Assembly: GCF_001514115.1 (NCBI RefSeq)
Contig: NZ_KQ948455.1
Coordinates: 172,709 to 236,708, forward strand
Direction of reading: 5' to 3'
DNA length: 64,000 nucleotides
Source: Streptomyces olivochromogenes
Lineage (GTDB): Bacteria > Actinomycetota > Actinomycetes > Streptomycetales > Streptomycetaceae
A program made the position numbers and the translations under genes. Below, one piece after another: positions 18,645-27,428 of this stretch (the first letter of the stretch is position 1; each line of letters begins with the position of its first letter). The notes below the pieces were generated by a model. That model was not told where the DNA came from. It worked only from the letters and a program-made list of their open reading frames with translations, and made no database searches.

Positions 18645-19835
18645 GTGGCCATACCCCCGCCACCCGGGCCCGAGCGGCCCGAGGGCCCGTACCCGCCACC
18701 CGTTCAGGGGCCGTATCAGGGGCCGTACCAAGGGCCGTACCAGGTCTGGGGTCAGGGCTACTCCCCGTACAACCGTCCCGCGCCCGTCAACGGGCTCGCG
18801 GTCGTCGCGCTCGTGCTCGGCGTCCTCTGCTTCCTGCCCGCCGTCGGGCTGGTCCTCGGGATCGTCGCGCTCGCGCAGATCAGGAAGCGGGGCGAGCGGG
18901 GCAAGGGGCTGGCGGTGGGCGGCATGGTGATGTCCTCGCTCGGTGTCGCGCTGCTCGTCCTGGCCGTCGCCACCGGCGGCGCGAGCGACTTCTGGGACGG
19001 CTTCAAGGGCGGGATGAACGGCTCGGCGCGCACGGGCACGGTCTTCTCGCTCAGGAAGGGGGACTGCTTCGACGAGCCGGGCGACTCGTCGAAGAGCGTG
19101 ACCGTCCACGTCGACAAGGTGCCGTGCGCCGGGAGGCACCACGCCGAGGTGATCGCGAACTTCGCCATGAGCGGCGCGCGTTACCCCGGCCGCGCCAGTC
19201 TGCGAGACGCCGCCGACGCCAAGTGCCGCACGTTCGAGCGCGCGTACGCGATGGACGCCTGGGCCGTCCCCGGCGACGTCCGGCTGTACCACTTCATCCC
19301 GACCCGCGACAGCTGGAACCTCGGCCGTCACTCGATCATCTGCATGCTCGAGAGCGGGGACGGCAAGAGCGGTCTGAAGGGTTCGCTGCGCAAGGACGGC
19401 TTCACCCTGAACGCGGACCAGTTCGCCTATCTGCAGGCCGTGGACACGCTCGACGAGGCCCTGCGCGCGGCGCCCGCCGCGAAGTACGTGGACGACGACC
19501 TGCGGGGTTACAAGGAGTGGGCGACCAGCGTGTCCGTCGCGCTCGACGACGAGGCGCGTCTGCTGCGCGGACACGGCTGGTTCCCCGCCGCCGACAAGCC
19601 CGTAGCCACCCTCGTCGACGACGTCGAGGCCTCGCGGAAGGAGTGGACGAAGGCGGCGGCCGCCACGGACGCGGACACCTTCTCCGCCCACTACAAGAAG
19701 GGCCTGAAGCTCATCGACCCGAGGAGGACGGTCACCGCACGCAAGGTTCTGGGCCTCACCGCCACCCCGCCGTCGAACGACGGGGGCGGGGGCAGCCGGG
19801 ACAACGGGGGAAGCGGTGGCGGTCTGGAGGTGTGA
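18645..19835 (+). CDS. DUF4190 and septum-formation domain membrane protein
   Basis: The protein has 396 residues. A Pro/Gly/Tyr-rich N-terminus with four QGPYQ-type repeats is followed by a DUF4190 module of two helices (VNGLAVVALVLGVLCFLP and GGMVMSSLGVALLVLAV). The extracytoplasmic part begins SLRKGDCFDEPG and matches the septum-formation domain family with paired cysteines (GDCF, VPCAGRHHAEV, ADAKC, IICML). GTG start with GGAG at 10 nt. Function not known. Confidence 0.83.
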   Translation: MAIPPPPGPERPEGPYPPPVQGPYQGPYQGPYQVWGQGYSPYNRPAPVNGLAVVALVLGVLCFLPAVGLVLGIVALAQIRKRGERGKGLAVGGMVMSSLGVALLVLAVATGGASDFWDGFKGGMNGSARTGTVFSLRKGDCFDEPGDSSKSVTVHVDKVPCAGRHHAEVIANFAMSGARYPGRASLRDAADAKCRTFERAYAMDAWAVPGDVRLYHFIPTRDSWNLGRHSIICMLESGDGKSGLKGSLRKDGFTLNADQFAYLQAVDTLDEALRAAPAAKYVDDDLRGYKEWATSVSVALDDEARLLRGHGWFPAADKPVATLVDDVEASRKEWTKAAAATDADTFSAHYKKGLKLIDPRRTVTARKVLGLTATPPSNDGGGGSRDNGGSGGGLEV

Positions 19836-19889
19836 CGCGGGCTATAGCGGGGAGAAAGTGCCTGGGTAAAGCCCACGGCGGGGTTAAGT

Positions 19890-19942
19890 AATCACATCGA
19901 GTGATTCTTTGGCCTTCGCTTGCATGGCACAACCCACGGTTG
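19890..19942 (+). promoter_or_regulatory. Dyad operator sites before the GntR gene
   Basis: Two inverted repeats lie upstream of the regulator: AATCAC-N5-GTGATT (19890-19906) and CAACC-CAC-GGTTG (19930-19942). A looser GTTG/CAAC pair follows at 19950-19966. They are probably autoregulatory operators. Confidence 0.5.
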
Positions 19943-19982
19943 CCAGGCTGTTGCTGTCTGTACAACCTGATGGGAGCGGCCA

Positions 19983-20735
19983 GTGACTTTCGGTGAGCAG
20001 CCGGCGTATCTGCGTGTCGCGGGTGATCTCCGCAAGAAGATCGTCGACGGTTCGCTGCCACCGCACACCCGCCTCCCCTCCCAGGCCAGGATCCGCGAGG
20101 AGTACGGCGTCTCGGACACGGTCGCCCTGGAAGCGCGCAAGGTGCTGATGGCCGAAGGCCTGGTCGAGGGCCGCTCCGGCTCGGGGACGTATGTGCGGGA
20201 GCGGCCGGTGCCGCGCCGGGTGGCCCGCTCCGGGTACCGCCCGGACAATGGAGCGACCCCCTTCCGCCAGGAGCAGGCCGACCTGGCCGTGCGCGGCACC
20301 TGGGAGTCGCACAGCGAGCAGGCCGAGGCGAGCGGCGCGATCGCCGAGCGCCTCTCGATCCGGCCCGGCGACCGCGTGATGTGCACGAACTACGTCTTCC
20401 GGGACGCCGGCGAGGCGATGATGCTCTCCACCTCCTGGGAGCCCCTCGCCGTCACGGGCCGCACCCCGGTGATGCTCCCCGAAGAGGGCCCGCTCGGGGG
20501 CATGGGCGTCGTCGAGCGGATGGCGGCCATCGACGTGATCGTGGACAACGTCACGGAGGAAGTGGGGGCCCGTCCCGGCCTCGCGGAGGAACTCCTCGCG
20601 CTCGGCGGCGTCCCCGGGCACGTGGTCGTCGTCATCCAGCGGACGTACTTCGCCTCGGGCCGCCCGGTGGAGACGGCCGACGTCGTCGTACCGGCGGACA
20701 GGTATCGCATCGCGTACCACCTGCCGGTGAAGTAG
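19983..20735 (+). CDS. GntR family transcriptional regulator (HutC type)
   Basis: The protein has 250 residues. A winged helix-turn-helix occupies about residues 8-75 (LRKKIVDGSLPPHTRLPSQ, then GSGTYVRER). The C-terminal UTRA ligand-binding domain includes FGEQ-like entry motifs and the conserved end VVVVIQRTYFASGRPVETAD. It acts as a DNA-binding sensor of a small effector. GTG with GGAG at 6 nt. The neighbours do not reveal its target, so autoregulation through the dyads just upstream is the simplest reading. Confidence 0.9.
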   Translation: MTFGEQPAYLRVAGDLRKKIVDGSLPPHTRLPSQARIREEYGVSDTVALEARKVLMAEGLVEGRSGSGTYVRERPVPRRVARSGYRPDNGATPFRQEQADLAVRGTWESHSEQAEASGAIAERLSIRPGDRVMCTNYVFRDAGEAMMLSTSWEPLAVTGRTPVMLPEEGPLGGMGVVERMAAIDVIVDNVTEEVGARPGLAEELLALGGVPGHVVVVIQRTYFASGRPVETADVVVPADRYRIAYHLPVK

Positions 20736-20961
20736 ACGTAGGAGTTCACGGGCGGTCGGCGTCCGTGGGGCGGGGACCCCCTCGTTCCCGGGCGAGTCGA
20801 CCGCCAAGTGCCCCGCGCGTGACGTCGGTTGCAATCTGGCCTTTCTCAAATGCCCTGCCCCGGACGGAGTTCGCGCTGCCTGACGGGCGCACGGGGGGCG
20901 CTCGACGGCGCGTTCGTACCCATGCGCCCCCTCCGTCTTGGCTGGTTGCGTACCTCTTTGT

Positions 20962-21000
20962 GTAAAGGCGTATTCGCTGCGTAAAGGTTAGGCGTAGGCT
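20962..21000 (+). promoter_or_regulatory. Promoter with GTAAAGG direct repeats
   Basis: GTAAAGG occurs at 20962 and 20981, 19 bp apart, immediately before a TAGGCT -10 at 20995-21000. The arrangement suggests an activator bound on one face of the helix. Nothing else stands out in 20736-20961. Confidence 0.5.
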
Positions 21001-21007
21001 CGGGCAT

Positions 21008-21079
21008 ATGCGGATTGCGGTTTCGTTAGGGTGCGGGGCACGGCGCGGGCCGGGGGCGGGAAGTGGAGGGGCTCGATGA
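21008..21079 (+). CDS. Candidate leaderless 23-codon leader peptide with a TTA codon
   Basis: ATG at 21008 lies 7 nt after the TAGGCT -10. The frame encodes MRIAVSLGCGARRGPGAGSG plus three residues and ends at a TGA that overlaps the ATG of the next gene (ATGA). Codon 7 is TTA, read in Streptomyces only by the bldA tRNA. No protein evidence exists, and a short frame by chance is the main alternative. Confidence 0.3.
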   Translation: MRIAVSLGCGARRGPGAGSGGAR

Positions 21080-21258
21080 ACGACGGCACGATCACTCTTC
21101 CCTGGCTCGTCATACGGCAGGACGACAACGGCAATCGCTACCGCGTCGGCAGGTACGCGACCCGGGCCGAGGCCCAGAAGATCGCGGACAGCCTCGACGA
21201 CCGCGGCCACAAGCAGCTCTACTGGGTCGAGCGGATCGCGCAGAACGGATCCAAGTGA
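21076..21258 (+). CDS. SPOR-type small protein
   Basis: The protein has 60 residues. The body YRVGRYATRAEAQKIADSL and KQLYWVERI has the pattern of a minimal SPOR-like repeat. No signal peptide or membrane helix is present, so a role in peptidoglycan binding is not established. ATG is preceded by GGAGGGG at 5 nt. Homologous small SPOR proteins are common in Streptomyces. It may be translationally coupled to the leader frame that ends inside its start codon. Confidence 0.75.
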   Translation: MNDGTITLPWLVIRQDDNGNRYRVGRYATRAEAQKIADSLDDRGHKQLYWVERIAQNGSK

Positions 21259-21379
21259 CGGTGTGACGGCCCCGGCCTCGATCCGGCGTGCCGTCCGTGT
21301 CCGCGGTACGGCGTTCCGTCCGTGTCCGGGCTCAGGCGTCCTGTCCGTGTGCGGTGTGCCCTGCCGTAGGCTCCGGCGC

Positions 21380-21793
21380 ATGGACGAAACGATCGTGGTG
21401 GTGGGCGGCGCCCTGCTGCACGACGGACGCCTCCTCGCCGCGCGCCGCAGCGCACCCCCCGAACTGGCCGGACGCTGGGAGCTGCCCGGCGGCAAGGTGG
21501 AACCGGGCGAGGCCCCCGAAGCCGCCCTCGTACGCGAACTGCGCGAGGAACTCGGCGTCACGGCGGAGTCCGTCGAGCGCGTCCCGGGGGAGTGGCCCCT
21601 GCGGACGCCGTACGTCCTGCGCGTGTGGACCGCGCGGCTGCTCCCGGGCTCGGCCGATCCCACGCCCCTCGAGGATCACGACGACCTGCGCTGGCTGAGT
21701 CCGGACGAGCTCTGGGACGTGGACTGGCTGGACCAGGACGTCCCCGCGGTCAAGGCGGTGCTGCGGCGCTGGGACGGCCAGGACCCGTCCTAG
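21380..21793 (+). CDS. NUDIX hydrolase, MutT type
   Basis: The protein has 137 residues. The Nudix box is complete: GGKVEPGEAPEAALVRELRE followed by ELGV. It probably hydrolyses an oxidised nucleoside triphosphate such as 8-oxo-dGTP, but the substrate cannot be fixed from sequence. Leaderless: TAGGCT at 21367-21372 ends 7 nt before ATG. Confidence 0.9.
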   Translation: MDETIVVVGGALLHDGRLLAARRSAPPELAGRWELPGGKVEPGEAPEAALVRELREELGVTAESVERVPGEWPLRTPYVLRVWTARLLPGSADPTPLEDHDDLRWLSPDELWDVDWLDQDVPAVKAVLRRWDGQDPS

Positions 21794-21854
21794 GTGCCGA
21801 CGTGCCGCGGGACCGGGCGCCGTGCACCGGCTCCTCTCTTCGGGGGACACCGGT

Positions 21855-21882
21855 GAGGTGCGAGGTGCGAGGTGCGAGGTGC
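21855..21882. repeat. Four tandem GAGGTGC heptamers
   Basis: GAGGTGC is repeated four times without interruption and is flanked by CACCGGTG on both sides. It sits in the 230-bp spacer after the MutT gene, which shows no other clear feature. Confidence 0.8.
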
Positions 21883-22026
21883 GGGCGCGGGCACCGGTGC
21901 ACGGCGCTGCGTGCACGGCTTTCGGGAGCGGGGGAGCGCGAGCCGCGTCCGCGGCCCGAAGTCCCGTACGCCGTTCGTGCCACAGTGCGCCCACATGTGC
22001 GGTAAAGCATCCCGGATATCGGGTAT

Positions 22027-22485
22027 GTGCCAATTAACCCCACGAAACCGGACATGGGTGGGTTCCTGGCCTGGGAAGTGATCGGCGTGATCGACACCGA
22101 AGGCGACTGTGCCGAGTGGAGCTTTTCCGCGGAGCCCGGTGCCGTCCGTACCGCCCGTGCCGTCGTCCGGGGCCAGCTGCGCACCTGGGGGCTGGATTCC
22201 CTCGGTGATGTGACCGCGCTGCTGGTCAGTGAGCTGGTGACCAACTCGCTGCGGCACGCCACCGGCCCCATCGGTGTCCGTCTGGTCAGACCCGGGGGAC
22301 TGCCGGGCGCTCTCCTCGTGGAGGTCTCCGACCCGTTGCCCGACCCGCCCCGTGAGCGGTCCGCCGACGCGGACGACGAGAGCGGTCGAGGACTGCAACT
22401 GGTGGCGGGGTCGTCGCGGCGTTGGGGTACCCGGCCCGGGGACACTGGAAAGACGGTGTGGTTCGAGCTGGGGGTGCCCGGCTGA
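22027..22485 (+). CDS. RsbW-type ATP-binding protein
   Basis: The protein has 152 residues. A HATPase_c domain of the anti-sigma-factor kinase type carries the N box LLVSELVTNSLRHA, then VEVSDPLPDPP and the G2 box DESGRGLQLV, ending GKTVWFELG. Such proteins bind or phosphorylate anti-sigma-factor antagonists. The start (GTG 22027) is uncertain: no clear ribosome site is seen and in-frame starts at 22054 and 22078 are possible. The following gene carries the same domain at its C-terminus. Confidence 0.82.
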   Translation: MPINPTKPDMGGFLAWEVIGVIDTEGDCAEWSFSAEPGAVRTARAVVRGQLRTWGLDSLGDVTALLVSELVTNSLRHATGPIGVRLVRPGGLPGALLVEVSDPLPDPPRERSADADDESGRGLQLVAGSSRRWGTRPGDTGKTVWFELGVPG

Positions 22486-22621
22486 GGGTGCGTCGGCTGT
22501 CGTGCTGAGGGTGTGTCGGGCGGAGGGTGGGGCGACCGATTGGTTCAGGCCACCAGAGTTGTCCGGAGTCTTTGATTCGATGGGGCGCCACCTGGTTAGA
22601 AGACTGGGAGTATGTCGCGGC

Positions 22622-22644
22622 CGGTCCAAAAACCATCGGGACCG
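22622..22644 (+). promoter_or_regulatory. Dyad upstream of the SpoIIE-type gene
   Basis: CGGTCC and GGACCG are separated by 11 nt, about 110-130 bp before the start codon. A TTGTGC/GATACT pair (22667-22693, 15-bp spacer) downstream could be a promoter, but the match is weak. Confidence 0.3.
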
Positions 22645-22752
22645 TGCTGTGATCGTGAACACCGTGTTGTGCGGCGCCGTAGTGCTGGATACTGCGGGCA
22701 GCCGCCCCCGGTGACCGGTGCCGGACGCGGTGAGCTGGAGGGGACGGTTCGC

Positions 22753-25596
22753 GTGAGCGAGATACCAGCGAAGGCCACGGAGTCCGAGGACCCGTCGGAC
22801 GGCGCGAGGGCGGGGGCCGCGGGGGATTCCGCCGTGGCCGGAGCGACGGGCGGGGCGATGGGCGACGCCATGACCCCACCGCGAGGCGACGCGAGAACCG
22901 AGCCGACGAACACACCACGGGTCGGCGCGCCCTCCGGACCGCGCGACGACGTGAGGCCCCGGACGGCGGGCGCCTCGACGGGCGATCCGACGGACGCGGG
23001 CAGGGACATCGGCGCGGACCCGCACCGGGCCACGGCCAAGTCGCCTGGTGGACCGCAGGGCGCAGCGCCCGTCGAACCGTCCGGCGAGCCCATGGGCGAC
23101 GCGATGTGGCAGAGCAGCCCGCCCGGTTCGATCTACGACTACATCAAGGTCGCCTCGTTCTCCATCGGCGCCGACGGCCTCGTCGACCAGTGGAGCCTGC
23201 GTGCCGAGCAGCTCTTCGGGATATCCCCCGAGCGCGCCCTCGGCATGGACCCCATCGAGGCGTTCTTCGAACCCGACCAGCGCGAGCGCGGCCAGCGCAA
23301 GATGGCGGAGATCCTGGACGGCCGCGAGTGGACCGGTGTGGTCCCCTTCCGCATGCCGGCCACCGAGGACGGCGAGGCGGGTGCCGAGGGCCTCGCCGAG
23401 GTCTATGTGATGCCCACCACGACGGAGGACGGCGAGCGGGCCGCCGTGTGCATCGTCGTGGACGTCCGGACCCTCCGCAGCATCGAGACGGACCTCGCCG
23501 CCTCGCAGGCGATTTTCGGTCAATCTCCGTTCGGCTTCCTGCTCATCGACACGGATCTGCGGGTCCGGCGCGCCAACAAGCGGTTCGCCTCGGTGTTCGG
23601 CGGAAACGTGGACAGCCACCGCGGCCGTACGGTCCACGACTATCTGCCGCGCTCCGAGGCCGATCGCGTCGCCGCGACGCTGCGCCGCGTCCTCGAAACC
23701 GGCGACTCCATCACGGACATGCACGTCACCGGCTTCATACCCGGCTCCGACGACCGCCGGCACTGGTCGGTCAACCTCTACCGCGTGCACAGCGGCACCG
23801 GCCGTCCCATCGGTATCGCCTGGCTCGGAACCGACATCACCAGCCGACGGGCCGCGGCCCGGGAAGCGGCCGCCGCCCGGCGCAATCTCGCTCTTCTGAA
23901 CGAGGCGGGCGCCCGCATCGGCAACTCCCTCGACCTGGAGACCACCGCGCGCGAACTCCTCGACGTCGTCGTGCCCGGTTTCTGCGACCTCGCCACCGTC
24001 GACCTCTACCAGGGTCTGCTGGCGGGTGACGAGACCCCGCGGGCGCTCGCCGACGGCAGCGCGGAGCTGCGCCGGGTCGCCTTCGCCAGCGCCGTGTCCG
24101 ACGCGCCGTTCATCGGCGGACCGGCCCCCGTGGCCGTGGGCGCCGTCCACCACTACCCGTTCAACTCGCCCTGCGCGGACGCCCTGCGCACCGCCCGCCC
24201 CCAGCACGTCCCCGCGGAGGACGGCGGGCTCATCCAGTCCACGCTGGCGGTCCCGATGGTCGCCCACGACACGGTGGTCGGCCTCGCCCAGTTCTCCCGC
24301 ACGAAGGGCAGCGAGCCGTTCGGCGACCGCGACCGGGCGCTCGCGGTGGAACTCGCGGCGCGCGCCGCGGTCTGCATCGACAACGCCCGCCTGTACCGCC
24401 GTGAGCACGAACGCGCGCTGATCCTGCAGCGCTCGCTCCTTCCGCCGGGCGACCCGGAGGCCTCCGGTCTGGACATCGCGTGTCGGTACCTGCCCGGCAA
24501 CGCGGCCACCGAGGTCGGCGGCGACTGGTTCGACGTCATCGAACTCCCTGGGCACCGCACGGCGTTGGTCGTCGGCGATGTCATGGGGCGCGGTCTGCGG
24601 GCGGCGGTCGCCATGGGTGAACTGCGTACCGCCGTACGCACCCTGGCCCTCCTCGACCTCGAACCCGCCGAAGTCCTCTCGGCGTTGGACGAGATCGCCC
24701 GCGGCCTCGGCACTCCCGGCGGAGTCCAGCAGGCCACCCGCGCGGCCCGCCAGCCCCGCGACGCCGACCTCTCCGAGGTGTACCTGGCGACCTGCGTGTA
24801 CGCGGTGTACGACTCCGTGACCCGCCGCTGCACCTTCGCCAACGCGGGCCATCTGCCGCCGGTGCTGGTCGAACCCGGCGAGAGCGCGCTGATGCTCGAC
24901 GTGCCGCCGGGCATGCCCCTCGGGGTGGGCGGCGAGCCCTTCGAGGAGGTGGAGGTCGAACTACCCGAAGGCGCACTGTTGGCGCTCTACACGGATGGAC
25001 TGGTCGAATCGCGCGATCACCCCCTCGACGAGGGTCTGCAGGCCTTCGTCGGCGCGCTCACCGACCCCTCCCGCCCCCTGGAGGACGTGTGTGACCACGT
25101 CCTCAACACCCTCGACACCCACCACGGCGAGGACGACATCGCGCTGCTGATGGCTCGCGTTCAGGGGCTGCCCGCCGATTCCGTCGGCGACTGGACGCTG
25201 CCGCGCGAGCCGCGCAGCGTGGGGCGGGCCCGTGAGTACGCGCGCACCCAGCTCACCGCCTGGGACCTGGAACCGCTCGTCGACACCACCGAGCTCCTGG
25301 TCAGCGAACTCGTCACCAACGCGCTGCGCTACGGCGAGGGTGAGATCAGGCTGCGCCTGCTGCTGGACCGGACCCTGGTGTGCGAGGTCTGGGACGCGGG
25401 CCTCGTCCAGCCGCGCCGGCGCCGCGCCCGCGACACGGACGAGGGGGGCCGGGGGCTGCAGCTCGTCGGTCTGCTCTCCGCCTCGTGGGGCTCGCGGCGG
25501 ACACCGGCGGGCAAGACGGTCTGGTTCGAACTCCCGCTCCCGGACGGCGGCACGCCTCTCACGGACCCGGCGGAGGCGTTGCTGAGCCTGTTCTGA
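22753..25596 (+). CDS. PAS-PAS-GAF SpoIIE phosphatase with HATPase domain
   Basis: The protein has 947 residues. After a disordered Ala/Gly/Pro tail of about 120 residues come a PAS domain (SIYDYIKVASFSIGADGLVD), a second PAS (SPFGFLLIDTDLRV), a GAF domain (LALLNEAGARIGNSLDLETT), a PP2C/SpoIIE phosphatase (VGGDWFDVI, VVGDVMGRGL, LYTDGLVE, HGEDDIALL) and a C-terminal RsbW-type ATPase (LVSELVTNALRYG, GGRGLQLVG). It should dephosphorylate an anti-sigma antagonist in response to signals. The GTG at 22753 has GGAGGGG 8-11 nt upstream, better than any start before it. Confidence 0.92.
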   Translation: MSEIPAKATESEDPSDGARAGAAGDSAVAGATGGAMGDAMTPPRGDARTEPTNTPRVGAPSGPRDDVRPRTAGASTGDPTDAGRDIGADPHRATAKSPGGPQGAAPVEPSGEPMGDAMWQSSPPGSIYDYIKVASFSIGADGLVDQWSLRAEQLFGISPERALGMDPIEAFFEPDQRERGQRKMAEILDGREWTGVVPFRMPATEDGEAGAEGLAEVYVMPTTTEDGERAAVCIVVDVRTLRSIETDLAASQAIFGQSPFGFLLIDTDLRVRRANKRFASVFGGNVDSHRGRTVHDYLPRSEADRVAATLRRVLETGDSITDMHVTGFIPGSDDRRHWSVNLYRVHSGTGRPIGIAWLGTDITSRRAAAREAAAARRNLALLNEAGARIGNSLDLETTARELLDVVVPGFCDLATVDLYQGLLAGDETPRALADGSAELRRVAFASAVSDAPFIGGPAPVAVGAVHHYPFNSPCADALRTARPQHVPAEDGGLIQSTLAVPMVAHDTVVGLAQFSRTKGSEPFGDRDRALAVELAARAAVCIDNARLYRREHERALILQRSLLPPGDPEASGLDIACRYLPGNAATEVGGDWFDVIELPGHRTALVVGDVMGRGLRAAVAMGELRTAVRTLALLDLEPAEVLSALDEIARGLGTPGGVQQATRAARQPRDADLSEVYLATCVYAVYDSVTRRCTFANAGHLPPVLVEPGESALMLDVPPGMPLGVGGEPFEEVEVELPEGALLALYTDGLVESRDHPLDEGLQAFVGALTDPSRPLEDVCDHVLNTLDTHHGEDDIALLMARVQGLPADSVGDWTLPREPRSVGRAREYARTQLTAWDLEPLVDTTELLVSELVTNALRYGEGEIRLRLLLDRTLVCEVWDAGLVQPRRRRARDTDEGGRGLQLVGLLSASWGSRRTPAGKTVWFELPLPDGGTPLTDPAEALLSLF

Positions 25597-25777
25597 CGGC
25601 ACGGTTCCCCCGCGCCCCTTGGGCGGGGCTTCGCCTCGATTCCCCGCCCGGCCGGTGGTTCCTCGGCCGCGAGCCGGTGGGGGCTGGTCGTGCGGTTCCC
25701 CGCGCTCCAGAAAGCCCCGCGCCCCTGAAAGCCCCCGCGCCCCTGAAAGCCCCGCGCCCCTGATAGCCCCCGCGCCC
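25597..25777. repeat. GCGCCCCTGAAAGCC repeats in a convergent spacer
   Basis: The motif CCGCGCCCCTGAAAGCC or close variants recurs about four times at 25725-25775 after a GC-rich inverted stretch. It separates two convergent genes and contains several short hairpins that could end transcription on both strands. Confidence 0.6.
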
Positions 25778-27322
25778 TCAGAAGTCCCTGCGCCCGCGTG
25801 TCCTCGGTCCGCCGAAGCTCCCCGCGGGGGCGCCGGGCGTGTCGTCGAGCAGGATCCCGCCGAGCACCGCACCGCCGACGCCCGCACCCTCGGGCCCGGC
25901 ATACGGATTCCCGTACGCCCGCACATCCCGCTCCGCGAGCTGCTGGGCCTCCAGGGCGAGCCCATCGGCGCTCCGGACGTCGACGAGGGTGCGGGGCGCG
26001 AGCGCGAGGTGCCGCTCCGCCTCCGACAGCCGGGTCCGGGCCTCGACCCCGACCGCTCCCCGGTGTGTCGTGACGAAGTCGGCGGCGAGGGCGACGGCAC
26101 TGCGGGCCGCAAGGAGCGCGTGGTCGAGGAAGGCCCGGTCGAGGAAGGTCCGGTCGACGGGCACGCGGTCCTCGGCCAGGAGCGGTGCCCCGGCGTCGGC
26201 GAGGCGACGGAGGGCGCCGAGGGGGTCGTACGGACGGACGCCGCCCGTGATCTCCCGCCGCACGTCGGCGACGGCCGAGGCGGCGTGCGTGATCCGACCG
26301 GGCAGCGCACCGACGGCCGGGAGGCCGTGCGCGGCCACGAGCTCGGCGTCCGCGTCACGCAGCGCGCCGGGCAACATGGCCGTCGCGGAGGCGAGTTCGG
26401 AGGCCACTCGGTCGATACCGGCCACGAAGAGGTCCGCCTGGTCGACGGCGGCCTCGGCGGCCCGCAGATACGCCGTCGCCCGCGCGCCCTCCCCCCGGTC
26501 CAGGGACTGCCGGGCCCGGTCAAGGCGGGTGGTGGCGAAGACGAGCCGGTCCTTGGCCTGTTCGACGTTGCCCGCGACGGACAGGGACGCGGAGGGCGCG
26601 TACCGCTCGCGCAGTTCGGTGAGCGTCGCCTCCGCGGCCGGGGTGCGCGCGGTGAGCTCCCGGAATCGGGCCTCCGCCGACTCCAGCGCGGCAGGCAGCG
26701 TCCGTTCCAGGGCGCGCAGCAGGTCGAACCCGGGCGCCTCCGCGTCCAGCCGCCGCCCCGCCTCCGTACAGCGGGCGACGATCTCCTCCAGCAGCTGCCG
26801 CCTCACGAGGCTGTCGTCGGTCAGGGTCTCGTCCAGCCGCTGCCACAGCCGGAAGGAAGCCGTCAGCTCGGAGCGCGCGAACGCCAGTGCCTCCGTGTAC
26901 GTCTCGACGTCCTCCTCCCCGAACCGGTCCGCGGCCCAGCCGAGTTCCTCCGTTCCGGTGCGTACGCAGTCGTCGATCTCGACGAGCAACCGCCCCGCCC
27001 GCCGGTCGAGTTCGGCGAAGGGCACGGGGTGCGGGGTGCCGCCGCCGGGCGTCGTACGGGTCCGGGCCCGCCGCGTCCGCCGCGCGTACGAGTACGCCGC
27101 CAGCGCCCCCGCGGCGACCACCGCGACGAGGGGCAGCACGAGGTCGCCGGTGCTCGTCCCGCCCCGCCCGGGCGCGGCCCGCACCTCGTGGGCACCCGCC
27201 CGTGCGACGGGCAGCAGCAGCCACCCCACCGCCAGCAGCCCCCCGAGTACGGCATGCGCCACCCGTACGGCTATGTGGGACGTGGCTCGGCGCGACCGGC
27301 TTCGGCTCAGGGGCGACGTCAC
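25778..27322 (-). CDS. Membrane protein like a TPM protein lacking its TPM domain
   Basis: The protein has 514 residues. A signal-like helix at about residues 20-42 (VLGGLLAVGWLLLPVARAG) is followed closely by a second helix (LVLPLVAVVAAGALAAYSY) and a long mostly helical region, ending with VLGGILLDD and a Gly/Arg tail as in Streptomyces TPM-domain proteins. The periplasmic TPM domain expected between the two helices is absent. GTG 27322 follows a TACGCT hexamer by 7 nt, so the mRNA is probably leaderless. Function unknown. Confidence 0.75.
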   Translation of the reverse strand: MTSPLSRSRSRRATSHIAVRVAHAVLGGLLAVGWLLLPVARAGAHEVRAAPGRGGTSTGDLVLPLVAVVAAGALAAYSYARRTRRARTRTTPGGGTPHPVPFAELDRRAGRLLVEIDDCVRTGTEELGWAADRFGEEDVETYTEALAFARSELTASFRLWQRLDETLTDDSLVRRQLLEEIVARCTEAGRRLDAEAPGFDLLRALERTLPAALESAEARFRELTARTPAAEATLTELRERYAPSASLSVAGNVEQAKDRLVFATTRLDRARQSLDRGEGARATAYLRAAEAAVDQADLFVAGIDRVASELASATAMLPGALRDADAELVAAHGLPAVGALPGRITHAASAVADVRREITGGVRPYDPLGALRRLADAGAPLLAEDRVPVDRTFLDRAFLDHALLAARSAVALAADFVTTHRGAVGVEARTRLSEAERHLALAPRTLVDVRSADGLALEAQQLAERDVRAYGNPYAGPEGAGVGGAVLGGILLDDTPGAPAGSFGGPRTRGRRDF

Positions 27323-27428
27323 ATTTGGGAGCGTATGACCGCTTGCGCCGGGGCGCGACCGGGAGTGCGCCGAGGCGGGGCCGCTTAAGGTACGGGGGAT
27401 ACGGGGGTATACGGAGGGGGCACGGGGG

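Noticed and set aside
21790..24852. A 1020-codon minus-strand open frame over the SpoIIE-type gene
   Set aside because: Antisense to a protein with five recognisable domains; no motif of its own.
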